Shown one piece after another: positions 11,467-18,889 of a DNA stretch of 25,638 nt. The position numbers were made by a program, and so were the translations under genes. The stretch lies in contig BFEA01000279.1 of NCBI GenBank assembly GCA_003427395.1, forward strand, positions 1,695,215-1,720,852. The letters are read 5' to 3'. The stretch is from Chara braunii. Taxonomy: Eukaryota; Streptophyta; Charophyceae; Charales; Characeae. How positions within the stretch are numbered: the stretch's first letter is position 1; every line of letters begins with the position of its first letter. The notes under the pieces are model-generated. The model made no database searches. It had not been told where the DNA came from and saw nothing but the letters and a program-made list of their open reading frames with translations.

Positions 11467-12031
11467 ACGATTCGCCGTCTTAGCGTCAACGAGGTCATTA
11501 ATAGCATACTGGGCGACGTGCAAGCTAAAACATTTTCGTCCACCCCGTCAAAAGATGACACCCTTCTCCGCAAAGACACTTTCGCGGCCAGGGACTTGGC
11601 GCTCATCCAGTCGTGCTTTCCGGTACCCTCGTCACCGCTCACAGGAGGAAGGGGGGGGGGTTGTTGGGGGCCGCCAGCACGTCACGTCCCCAAAAAAGTG
11701 CAGGGTAGGCACTCCGGCACTGGCTGTCCTCGCCTTACCAGCGCTCACGTCGCCGACGAAGGAGCGGAAAGAAAAACAAGCTGGTAAGCATTGACGATCG
11801 TCGCCATGTCAACACTCCCGCGTTTCGGGATTGTCGACGCTGTCTGTCAACCCTCTTGCCGGCTTATGCCCCACGTTAGATGGACAAAATTCCGCTTCAC
11901 TTGTCAGCGAGGACCAATTGGCCTTTTGTTCTTTAACACACCGTCACGCTTTATTCTGCAACCGCTCATCCGCTCCTCCCTCTACAAGTCCTCTGTCGCC
12001 GTCTCGACTTTCTATCTCTGGCCAACACCTG

Positions 12032-12053
12032 TAGTGCGGATACCGGCGGACTA
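12032..12053 (-). repeat. 22-bp palindromic motif copy, 3' of the large gene
   Basis: TAGTGCGGATACCGGCGGAC..., minus orientation. Its first three bases (TAG 12032-12034) end the possible read-through frame of the large gene. Confidence 0.75.
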
Positions 12054-12096
12054 CAAAACAGACCGTCCGATAAACGATTTTCGCAGCGACGAGCTT

Positions 12097-12709
12097 GTGT
12101 GCATTCACACATAAAACGACGAGCGCAGTCTAGCCCGAGAACCTTGCACATGACGACGAAAGACCACATCACGCCAAAGAAGAGGAATGTTTACAAATGC
12201 CGAAGTTCGGATTCCGGCGGACTTGCAGCTACAACCAGCAGGTCAGGTCGCAGAACCCGGTTTGATCTTGTCACTGGAACTGCGAAAACCGCCAGAAAAA
12301 CGGTAATACGGAAGGTCTGTTCCGAAGTCCGCCGGCATCCGAACTACAAGTGACGGCGCGAGGTGGAGCATGCCCCGTTGGTCAATGTTTGCGAACTGTG
12401 GCTGCAAGTCCGCTGGAATCCGCACATCGGCAAATGCCGACTTTCCACCTCGTGCCGACACTTGTAGTGCGGATACCGGCGGTCTAGAAAACATACCCTT
12501 CGAAGTTTCGGTTTCCTCCGGTCATCGCAGTTCCAATGGCAGGACCAAACCCGGCTGGTCCCTGTCTGCTAGTCGTAGCTGCAAGTCCGCCGAAATCTGA
12601 ACTTCAACATTGGTAGGCGTTCCTCTTTTTTGGCCGGATGTGGTCTTCGTCGTCATGTGCTGGGGTCTCGGGCTCGACAACGCTCGTCGTTTTATGTCTG
12701 AATGCACGC
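12097..12709. repeat. ~613-bp fold-back (long inverted repeat) between the two genes
   Basis: The left arm (12097-12366) and right arm (12445-12709) are diverged reverse complements. Matching landmarks are GTGCATTCA.ACATAAAACG, CACATGACGACGAA, GGCGGACTTGCAGCTAC, GGAACTGCGA and ACTACAAGTG.CGGC.CGAGGTGG. The loop (12367-12444) holds its own copy of the 22-bp motif. Motif copies lie at 12203-12224 (-), 12325-12346 (+), 12416-12437 (+, loop), 12465-12486 (-) and 12583-12604 (+), forming two facing pairs around the central one. It could be a nested fold-back MITE using the same binding sites, a terminus of one element fused to another, or a double-stranded-RNA source. Confidence 0.85.
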
Positions 12710-13078
12710 ATGCTAGTGGGCTACATTATCTTTCATATTGTCACTTTCGTCGAACTCCTCCTGGGAATCATATATTCATTCCGGGTTCTGTTTGTTCACT
12801 GTTTCACATGGGTCCAGACGTTTCAAAAAAGAAGTTTCTCAAAATATCTGGCACGTGTATTACAGAAACTTCCGAGATTCAGGACAAGAAACAAGAATAT
12901 GTTAAAGGCATCACGGGTTGATGTTGAGATTGGAAAGAAGGAGCATGCCTTAGCCATTCACGAATGTCTTTCCCTTCTACCTTCGGAGAAGGGGACATAT
13001 CCACCATCTGTGACTAGCGGTCAGGCCATGTATGAAAAATACTTAGCGACATGTCGTGCGGTGAACGACGACCTTTAG
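12638..13078 (+). CDS. hypothetical open frame upstream of the Ulp1 gene, possible exon
   Basis: Open from ATG 12638 to TAG 13076. The first 70 bp lie in the fold-back arm and are unlikely to be coding. The first half is hydrophobic (FHIVTFVELLLGIIYSFRVL), followed by a basic stretch. The last 50 residues (VEIGKKEHALAIHECLSLLP...) look like ordinary globular protein. It lies just before the protease gene but in a different phase, with a stop (TGA 13117) in the protease frame. If real, the 3' half might be an upstream exon, with an acceptor such as TGTGTAG at 13120-13126; no convincing donor was found. Confidence 0.2.
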   Translation: MWSSSSCAGVSGSTTLVVLCLNARMLVGYIIFHIVTFVELLLGIIYSFRVLFVHCFTWVQTFQKRSFSKYLARVLQKLPRFRTRNKNMLKASRVDVEIGKKEHALAIHECLSLLPSEKGTYPPSVTSGQAMYEKYLATCRAVNDDL

Positions 13079-13197
13079 AACTTCCTTTCTCACTTCCCCG
13101 CATGTGCGTTGGTCGATGATGTGTAGCTCGGGCCACAACACCTGCAGCCTGGGGGGGGCATTTCGCTACGGCGATTGCGCCTCGAGTCTCGCGGGTT

Positions 13198-13887
13198 ATG
13201 GACAATGTTTCTCGCAGCGTGGTGCCTCCTCATCATGTCCTCTCTTCCTTTGCAGATGATCAATTCAGAATCACGGCAAAAGATATGCTCACCGTTTTGC
13301 AAGCCAATTGCAAGATCAACGATGAGGTGGTGAATTTCTACATGGCCCTTTTGGGGTCGACGGCATCCGCGACACGTGCACGGCCATCAGACCTTCGAAT
13401 CTTCAACTTCAATTCTTTCTTCTTCAGTATGCTGCAACTTCGAGGGCACACTGGGGTGGAGAGGTGGGCTAAGAACGTTGATCCTTATCACTTCGATATG
13501 ATCTTCGTTTCGGTGCACAAACATAACGATCACTGGATCCTACTTTCCGTTAATTTGAGAGACAATGTCTTCGAAATTTTTGACTATTTTCCTCGCGTTA
13601 AAGTCGATTCTTGTTTCTACTGTAGTGTTTTCGAGTTCATTGTACAATATTTAGAACGTCATACCTCACATAGCCGGTCAGATAGGAGTTTGAAGACTAT
13701 GGTCAGAAAAATTGTTGTGGAAGGAGTTCAATGGCAAGTTGATGGAGCTAGTTGCACGGTGTTCATGTTGACATTTGCAACGCTATTGCAACGTGGTGAT
13801 CGACCCCCTTTCAGATTATCGAGTAAAGATTTGCCTGTTATTAGACAACAACTAGCAACCTGTCTCTCTGAAGGACGTTGTCTTTGA
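13198..13887 (+). CDS. Ulp1/SENP-type cysteine protease (peptidase family C48)
   Basis: 229 aa from ATG 13198, intact. Domain order matches the Ulp1 C-terminal peptidase domain: ITAKDMLTVL...INDEVVNFYMALL (residues 25-52, the LnDevInfYm segment), FNSFFFSML (71-79), HFDMIFVSVHKHNDHWILL (98-116), FEIFDYF (125-131) and QWQVDGASCTVFML (178-191). The predicted triad is His112, Asp129 and Cys186, with Gln180 (or Gln178) as oxyanion-hole residue. Cys186 is followed by Thr rather than the usual Gly. Family members cleave SUMO/ubiquitin-like C termini, and many plant DNA transposons (CACTA and some Mutator-like elements) carry captured Ulp1 domains of unknown benefit. The gene is bracketed by fold-backs bearing the 22-bp motif, so it probably belongs to the same element as the large upstream gene. 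At 229 aa it is essentially the catalytic domain; the frame is open upstream to 13120, so an extra exon is possible. Confidence 0.85.
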   Translation: MDNVSRSVVPPHHVLSSFADDQFRITAKDMLTVLQANCKINDEVVNFYMALLGSTASATRARPSDLRIFNFNSFFFSMLQLRGHTGVERWAKNVDPYHFDMIFVSVHKHNDHWILLSVNLRDNVFEIFDYFPRVKVDSCFYCSVFEFIVQYLERHTSHSRSDRSLKTMVRKIVVEGVQWQVDGASCTVFMLTFATLLQRGDRPPFRLSSKDLPVIRQQLATCLSEGRCL

Positions 13888-14043
13888 CAGTTTTCAATGA
13901 CTTGTACAAAATTCTATAAATGTATTTCATTCTATGGCAATTGTATTGGGTATGGCAGTGGTACTATTTTCGTGCAGTTCAACATTGTTTTCTTGTAGTT
14001 GGATGACTTTTCCATGTGTGGACTTCGTCACCTGAGTCTCTTG

Positions 14044-14089
14044 TCGTGTAGTGGAACAATTCGTGTTGCGCTCTATGATTTCTATTGCA
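14044..14089 (+). repeat. direct repeat, copy 1, 3' of the Ulp1 gene
   Basis: TCGTGTAGTGGAACAATTCG continuing through TTGCGCTCTATGATTTCTATTGCA. It matches 14416-14461 closely, 372 bp apart. Each copy precedes a block containing fold-back sequence. Confidence 0.85.
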
Positions 14090-14096
14090 AGTGAAA

Positions 14097-14262
14097 CGCA
14101 CCGGGCACCGACATCGAAAGTTCGGATATCGACGGACTACAACCTCTTCGCCCCCCCGGCAACAATCTTATGTAGGTTGTGGTACATAAGATTGTTGTCA
14201 GGGGGGAGCGAAGAGGCTGTACTCCGCCGGCATCCGAACTTTTGATGTCGGTGCCTTGTGCG
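14097..14262. repeat. 166-bp near-perfect fold-back with motif pair
   Basis: The left arm 14097-14174 and right arm 14183-14262 pair along almost their full length around an 8-nt loop (GGTTGTGG). Matching pieces are GGCACCGACATC, AAGTTCGGAT, CCTCTTCGC and CAACAATCTTATGTA. The arms carry facing 22-bp motif copies at 14118-14139 (-) and 14220-14241 (+). This is strong hairpin potential in DNA or RNA. Confidence 0.92.
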
Positions 14263-14415
14263 ATTCTCTTCCTCTATATGTTGTGTGTGGAAAGTAAGGC
14301 GTAAAATTGGATTGTTGCCCCTTGCTTGTCACGACGGTTTGCAATTTTGCTATTTGAAGGCATCTGTGTTCTCGCGTGTCTTCTAGCCCTTAAATGACGT
14401 TCTCTCACTCTCTTT

Positions 14416-14550
14416 TCGTGCAGTGGAACAACTCGTGTTGCGCTCTATGATTATTATTGCATGTACGACAACCTACATAAGACTCTTGTCAGGGGGCGGG
14501 GGCGAAGAGGCTGTTGTCTGCCGATATCCGAAATTCCAATGACGGTGCTC
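14416..14550 (+). repeat. second copy of the 3' repeat block, lacking one fold-back arm
   Basis: 14416-14461 repeats 14044-14089. After ACAACCTACATAAGA it continues as a copy of the right fold-back arm only (TCTTGTCAGGGGGCGGGGGC, GAAGAGGCTGT), including a motif copy at 14514-14535 and GACGGTGCTCG. The left arm is absent, as expected if a hairpin was deleted after duplication. Confidence 0.8.
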
Positions 14551-14554
14551 GTTT

Positions 14555-15000
14555 GTTTTCACCTGCGCTCGTCCTGTTCTGCTTTTGCACTGCTCTTAGA
14601 ATTAGTCCACTTGTGGAATTTTTTTTTTGGTGCATGGCAGTTTTAGACACAATCGCGGGCGTGAGATTCATCTTGCATTTCCACGTGCCGTCCGCGTTGC
14701 TGCTTGCGTTTCCGCGTGCTGTGAGTCGCCCCTGCGCCATCACGTAACGGCCTCGCTAAGAGCAATTCTATGGGGGCAGTGGTTTCTCTGAATTCACCGT
14801 AGTGGTCGCCTGGTGTCCAACTGCCTGTTTCGCCCCACTGCTCAGGTGCACCCATACCTTTTTTCTGTTGGTTATTCCGCCGCGAGCGCGCGCCTGACTT
14901 ATATAGGCACGGGCGTGAGCTTACACTACATCATTCACAAGCCATGTGTGAGAAACGTAGGGTTGGGGGTTCAAATCCCTATTTTTGCTCGTACCATCGC
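14555..15000. other. unassigned region at the presumed right side of the large element
   Basis: No gene recognised. It has a B-box-like GGGGGTTCAAATCCCT near 14963-14978 but no partner A box. The right terminus of the large element should lie in or before this stretch; I could not identify a terminal repeat or target duplication. Confidence 0.4.
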
Positions 15001-15005
15001 AACGT

Positions 15006-15131
15006 GGCGCACTATGTGGCACCCATAAGACCAGTGCCCGACATGAAGTCGGCCTGGATTAAGGTGGCCGGCCCTGATGCGGGCCGGCGCACTATGTGGC
15101 ACCCATAAGAGCACCACGCTGCTCTTATGGG
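15006..15131 (+). repeat. 25-bp direct repeat pair with adjoining hairpins
   Basis: GGCGCACTATGTGGCACCCA plus TAAGA occurs at 15006-15030 and 15086-15110. Between them GCCGGCCC...GGGCCGGC can pair. The second copy runs into a perfect 12-bp hairpin: CCCATAAGAGCA (15102-15113) with TGCTCTTATGGG (15120-15131), loop 6 nt. Function unknown. Confidence 0.8.
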
Positions 15132-15302
15132 GGATTGGGGGAAGGCTCAATTGCGGAGCAGTAAGCGCGGTAGTTCCCTTCTTCCCTTCCTCAACTCTGC
15201 CCACCGGAACTTTTGACGTTCCAACATTCAAACACAACAAGGAGTCGACTTCATTGTGTTGCTGTGATTATCGATTAGTGGGGGCCGCCGGTTGTGCTGC
15301 TC

Positions 15303-15607
15303 AAGGCACCTTGCTCATCACAATCAAGGCACCTTGCTCATCACGATCAGAAATAAGTATGGATCTCAGCACACTTATCAAACTTCTCCAACTAGGATAC
15401 AATCAAGGCGCCTTGCTCATCACAATCGAAAATAAGACTTAGCATGGATCTCAGCACACTTATCAAACTTCTCCGATAAGGACACAATCAAGGCGCCTTG
15501 CTCATCGGAATTATACATAAGTATGGATCTCGACACACTTCCCCATATCAGGCACACCTTGCTCATTATAAACAAGTATGGATCTCAGCACACTTCCGCA
15601 TATGGGG
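15303..15607 (+). repeat. ~80-bp tandem array, about four units
   Basis: Units start at 15303 (23-bp partial), 15326, 15405, 15490 and 15549. Each begins AAGGC(A/G)CCTTGCTCATCA and contains AAGTATGGATCTCAGCACAC; the first two full units also carry TTATCAAACTTCTCC. The last two are shortened to about 60 bp. This is a minisatellite with no coding function apparent. Confidence 0.88.
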
Positions 15608-15807
15608 CGAGTGGATGGGTGAGTGGATGGGTATGTCTAGGTTGCTTAGGCTGCAGCTGAAACTGAATTCGTTCGAAAGAGGACACAATATAATGTCCTA
15701 TTTTAACGAATAACGTATTGAATTTGAATTTGAGGTCCGCGGCCCCACATATGAGAAAGGTAGTGGTGGTTTAACTATACTCTTCTCTCANTTTTTCCTC
15801 ACACTAC

Positions 15808-16140
15808 CTACCTACCACTATTCCTACCTATAGGCATACGGGAAACCCGTAGCATACCAGAGCCGTGTTTTTACGGCCCCTCGAGCCTGCAGGATACCGG
15901 CCAGGGGACGGCCGGTAGCACCAGGGATAAAGCGGACCGATCCCCCGTGCCTCCCCTCAGGCCCCTCCCCTACGAACACGGCAGACGTTGCTTGATGCCG
16001 ATCGGGGGATCCAGTGGTCTGTCTCTTGGGTAGCAGGTGCCAAGTAAGCCCAGGAAGGCATGAGGCCAATGGGTGTTGAACCCATGACCTCCTGAATGCT
16101 ACTCGCGACCTTACCAACTGAGCTAGACCGCTGGATATTT
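15808..16140 (-). mobile_element. tRNA-derived SINE
   Basis: On the minus strand a tRNA-like head reads CAGCGGTC, then the A box TAGCTCAGTTGG (16114-16125), and 31 nt later the B box GGTTCAACACC (16072-16082). These are the internal RNA polymerase III promoter elements in tRNA spacing. The acceptor halves do not pair, so it is not a working tRNA. A GC-rich ~230-bp body follows, and the element ends in a short TAGG-type tail (about 15808-15835). Head plus unrelated body plus simple-repeat tail is SINE structure. No target duplication was recognised; an N at 15791 lies just beyond the tail. Confidence 0.75.
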
Positions 16141-16219
16141 TTCCATTTTCTTTTCTATATCTATGAACACCTATAACATCTATAAATATAAATATAAATA
16201 CTCTTGTTACAGGCAACAG

Positions 16220-16270
16220 CCGGGGCCTTGGCCCACATGCCAGCGAATAGTATAGTATAGTTTACTAGTC
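16220..16270. repeat. ~50-bp inverted repeat, left copy (partner 17486-17531)
   Basis: CCGGGGCCTTGGCCCACATG...AATAGTATAGTTTACTAGTC is nearly the reverse complement of 17486-17531. It sits between the SINE head and the first MITE; the copies are 1.2 kb apart. Confidence 0.85.
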
Positions 16271-16426
16271 TGTGTGGCAGTCGGGAAACGAACAAGATTC
16301 AGCATGTGCATTTGCCTCCTGGGTCATACACCTCCATAATTTTTTTATTTTTATTTCTTCGGGAAAAGGACCACTATTTTCGCCTTTTTGCACATCCACG
16401 ATAGTGGGGTGCAGTTGGGCGTCGCT

Positions 16427-16531
16427 CCACTACTCTCGACAGACACAAAAGACAAAAAATTGTGGCGGTGTATCTTTTCGTGCTCTAGCAGAAGATTCAC
16501 TCTCGTTTTGCACATTTCGATAGTATAGTGG
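16427..16531 (+). mobile_element. small MITE, copy A
   Basis: Ends CCACTACTCTCGA and TCGATAGTATAGTGG are imperfect inverted repeats. The interior shares GACAAAAAAT, GTGGCGGTGTATCT and CTAGCAGAAGATTCACTCT with copy B. Non-coding. Confidence 0.75.
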
Positions 16532-17150
16532 AGCCAGGCCCTTTATTAAAGGGACCTCCTTTGGGTGTAGGCAGAGCCAGAGGACGGGAGCCCACAGAAA
16601 ACCAGAAAACGAAAACACCCACTTTTTTTACTTTTTTTTTCCCCTTACTCATAGCCTCAGGGCATACTCACACGAGGACCAAAAAACCCAAGATCCCAAA
16701 ATTGGAGTCATTTTTCGGGTCACACTGGAGAGGCCTGCTACCCAAATGCCTCAAACTGTGCCCCTTCTGTCACCGGCCTGTGGGGCCGCGGGCGTACCCT
16801 TTTTTGAGACCACCTCCGGAGGTGGTCTCAAATTACCTTTCGTTTTTTTTTCCCTGTTTTCTCGAATTGAAGAGAATACAAGAAGACAGCCCGCCAAACA
16901 ACTGAAAGTGCGACCATGTACATTTAAGTTGTAGATAAGGCGCAGGCGTTATTTTTTTTTTTCTTCAAACAATCCATATTTTCGTTCCCCGTGTGACCGG
17001 GCGCACTTGCCGTGAATGCAAAGTGTTAGGGTTGCGACTTCGTCCTTTCTGGACGAGGGTCCGCCCGTGTGGTCACCACAGCTGACGTAATATAGCACTT
17101 ACCAGAGGGCCTTCCTCGTCAGAAGCATGTTAGATCAATACCAACCAATG

Positions 17151-17250
17151 CACTACTCTTGAAATGCACAAAAGACAAAAATAGTGGCGGTGTATCTGTC
17201 CATATTCTAGCAGAAGATTCACTCTCATTTTGCACATTTCAAGAGTAGTG
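17151..17250 (+). mobile_element. small MITE, copy B (best preserved)
   Basis: A 16-bp perfect terminal inverted repeat: CACTACTCTTGAAATG at the left and CATTTCAAGAGTAGTG at the right, total 100 bp. The ends start CACTA, but no 3-bp target duplication flanks it, so CACTA membership is not shown. It lies in the centre of the 1.4-kb inverted-arm element. Confidence 0.85.
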
Positions 17251-17485
17251 CAGCCAGCCCTCTGTTGTAGGAGGCGGCAAAAACGAATAGTATTCTACAC
17301 CAGAAAAAAGAGGTTAGTATTCTACACCGTATTCCCTCTCCCTCCATTCCACACGGGACCCCTAAAGCAACTAAGACCCAATGACAAAGGGAGCCTTAAG
17401 GCTCCCTGCCCTAAATGGCGGGATGCATAATCCCACCGTCCGTTGAAAATGCAATCGACAGTTCCTAACAGTCCCACACCGTACG

Positions 17486-17531
17486 GACTAGTAAACTATA
17501 CTATTCGCTGGCATGTGGGCCGAGGCCCCGG
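17486..17531. repeat. ~50-bp inverted repeat, right copy (partner 16220-16270)
   Basis: GACTAGTAAACTATACTATT...CATGTGGGCCGAGGCCCCGG, reverse complement of the copy at 16220-16270 apart from a 5-bp TATAG unit difference and a few substitutions. Confidence 0.85.
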
Positions 17532-18265
17532 GTGTAACGGGCGGGGTCCGCCGCCGCCGCGGGGGAACGAGAGAGAGGGCATATTCACACAGGGCATACT
17601 CACACGGGGACCAAAAGTCTCAAAATTTTGAGGCATTTGGTTCGCCTTTTTTTAGGCATTTGGTCCCCGACCACACGGGCAGACGTCGTCCAGAAAGGAC
17701 AAAGTCGCGACCCTGACACTTTGCATTCACGGCAACTGCGCCCGGTCACACAGGGAACGAAAAGACGGATTGTTTGAAAAAAAAAAAAATAACGCTTGGG
17801 CCTTATCTACAACTTAAATGTACCTGGTCACACTTTCAGTTGTTTGGCGGGCTGTCTTCTTCGTCCACGATTCTCTTCAAATAGAGAAAACAGAAGAAAA
17901 AAAAACGAAAGGTAATTTGAGACCACCTCCGGAGGTGGTCTCAAAAAGGGTACGCCCGCGGTCCCGCAGGCCGGTGACAGAAGGGTCACGGTTTGAGGCA
18001 TTTGGGTAGCGAGCCTCTCCAGTGTGACCCAAAAAATAACTCAAATTTTGGGATTTTGGGTTTTTTGGTCCTCGTGTGAGTATGCCCAGAGTAAGAAAGT
18101 CGGAGGGTAGAGAAGTCGGCTCCCGCAAAGGCCGGAAGCAAGTGGCCGGGAAAAAAAAAAGAAGAAGGAAAGGCGCAGCAGTGTGACGTGAACCATGCCC
18201 AAAACCTCTAATCGGCCCTTCCCAAATGCCCTTAGAGTTGCTGGATGGGGGAAATATTAATATAA

Positions 18266-18297
18266 ATTTTATCTATATATATATATATATATATCGT

Positions 18298-18345
<48 letters not shown>
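18266..18345. repeat. (TA)n microsatellite flanking the hammerhead repeat
   Basis: Long TA runs interrupted by CGTCAAA near 18295. The inserted dimer starts right after it, and its last partial unit ends in another TA run (to about 19035). This suggests insertion into, or tailing with, a TA microsatellite. Confidence 0.85.
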
Positions 18346-18346
<1 letters not shown>

Positions 18347-18559
18347 TGGGCAGTTCTATTTGACGATATATATATATGTCTGGAGTGTATTTTTTGGCTG
18401 TGACAGACCTTTCTTTGTTTCGTGGGTGTTTTGCTGGCTTGTGATGGGGTGTGAACCGACAGTCTGTAGAGTTTTCCATCTGGTGTGGGTGAGTGATAGT
18501 CTACTTTGATTTTGGTTAAGGTGGATTATCACTTACAGTGTAATCAGTGAGGGGATTCT

Positions 18560-18619
18560 ACAGACTGTTGAGGGTTCAGCCTCCTGATGAGTCGGTGAAA
18601 CTCCGACGAAACAGTTTGT
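18560..18619 (+). ncRNA. type III hammerhead ribozyme, copy 1
   Basis: All core parts are present in order. Stem III 5' strand ACAGACTGT (18560-18568); cleavage nucleotide U (18569, a GUU site); stem I GAGG/CCTC (18570-18573, 18580-18583) with loop GTTCAG; conserved CTGATGA (18584-18590); stem II GTCGG/CCGAC (18591-18595, 18603-18607) with loop TGAAACT; conserved GAA (18608-18610) followed by A15.1. Stem III 3' strand ACAGTTTGT (18611-18619) gives 9 bp with one G-U. Stems I and II are closed by loops and stem III is open, which is type III. Cleavage is expected after 18569. GUU is a permitted (NUH) but usually slower site. Confidence 0.9.
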
Positions 18620-18889
18620 CACAGCCCCTCGTTTGTTGTCCTCTTCTCCCTCTCTGCCTACGGTTTACCGGGCAGTTCTATTTGTCTATTTGACGATATA
18701 TATATATGTCTGGAGTGTATTTTTTGGCTGTGACAGACCTTTCTTTGTTTCGTGGGTGTTTTGCTGGCTTGTGATGGGGTGTGAACCGACAGTCTGTAGA
18801 GTTTTCCATCTGGTGTGGGTGAGTGATAGTCTACTTTGATTTTGGTTAAGGTGGATTATCACTTACAGTGTAATCAGTGATGGGATTCT

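Larger units (their letters stand above)
6126..11794 (+). pseudogene. large decayed element-encoded protein with methyltransferase-like core (~1800 codons)
   Basis: ATG 6126 (acacaATGtct) opens a frame to 6800. Coding then moves to another frame (TGA 6798 bypassed) and continues through stops at 7076, 7121 and 7589. Further lesions are a frameshift near 8590, TAG 8647, TGA 9022, frameshifts in the G-runs near 10150 and 11650, and the N gap. Across the in-phase stops the amino-acid character continues, so this looks like one gene with recent lesions, not several genes. Segments in order: N-terminal W/F-rich region (6180-6460) of unknown fold; Gly/Ser repeat (6629-6712); long charged region; methyltransferase-like core (about 8440-9110); acidic and Pro/Ser linker (9470-9700); Gly-rich linker (10120-10230); repeats reading K-x-A-G-I-R-T (10332-10740); Glu/Asp-rich tail (10860-11070); basic end. 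After TGA 11792 the frame stays open to 12034 and may be the original C terminus. Some shifts in homopolymers could be sequencing errors. No DDE transposase was recognised. Confidence 0.65.
16660..18088. mobile_element. 1.4-kb element with ~420-bp inverted arms
   Basis: The left arm (about 16660-17077) and right arm (about 17671-18088) are roughly 90-95% identical reverse complements by eye. Both ends read GGGCATACTCACACGAGGAC outward-in, and the inner ends read GGACGA...CCCGTGTGGTC. Each arm contains the perfect palindrome TGAGACCACCTCC/GGAGGTGGTCTCA (16805-16830, 17918-17943). The ~590-bp centre carries MITE copy B and a further partial end sequence at 17597-17622. No transposase is encoded. 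No target duplication is clear, so the superfamily is not assigned. Confidence 0.8.

Noticed and set aside
14917-14991. tRNA-like segment with T-arm GGGGGTTCAAATCCCT and ~74-nt span
   Set aside because: No A box or D arm, only 5 of 7 acceptor pairs and no clear anticodon arm; at best a degraded Pol III-type remnant.
15303-15607. CRISPR-like array
   Set aside because: Units are contiguous diverged tandem repeats without regular unique spacers, and the window is eukaryotic.
16060-16135. Functional tRNA gene on the minus strand
   Set aside because: A and B boxes are good, but acceptor halves do not pair and the sequence continues into a long body; better explained as a SINE head.
17151-17250. 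Assigning the small MITE family to CACTA
   Set aside because: Ends begin CACTA in copy B only, and no 3-bp target duplication was seen at any copy.
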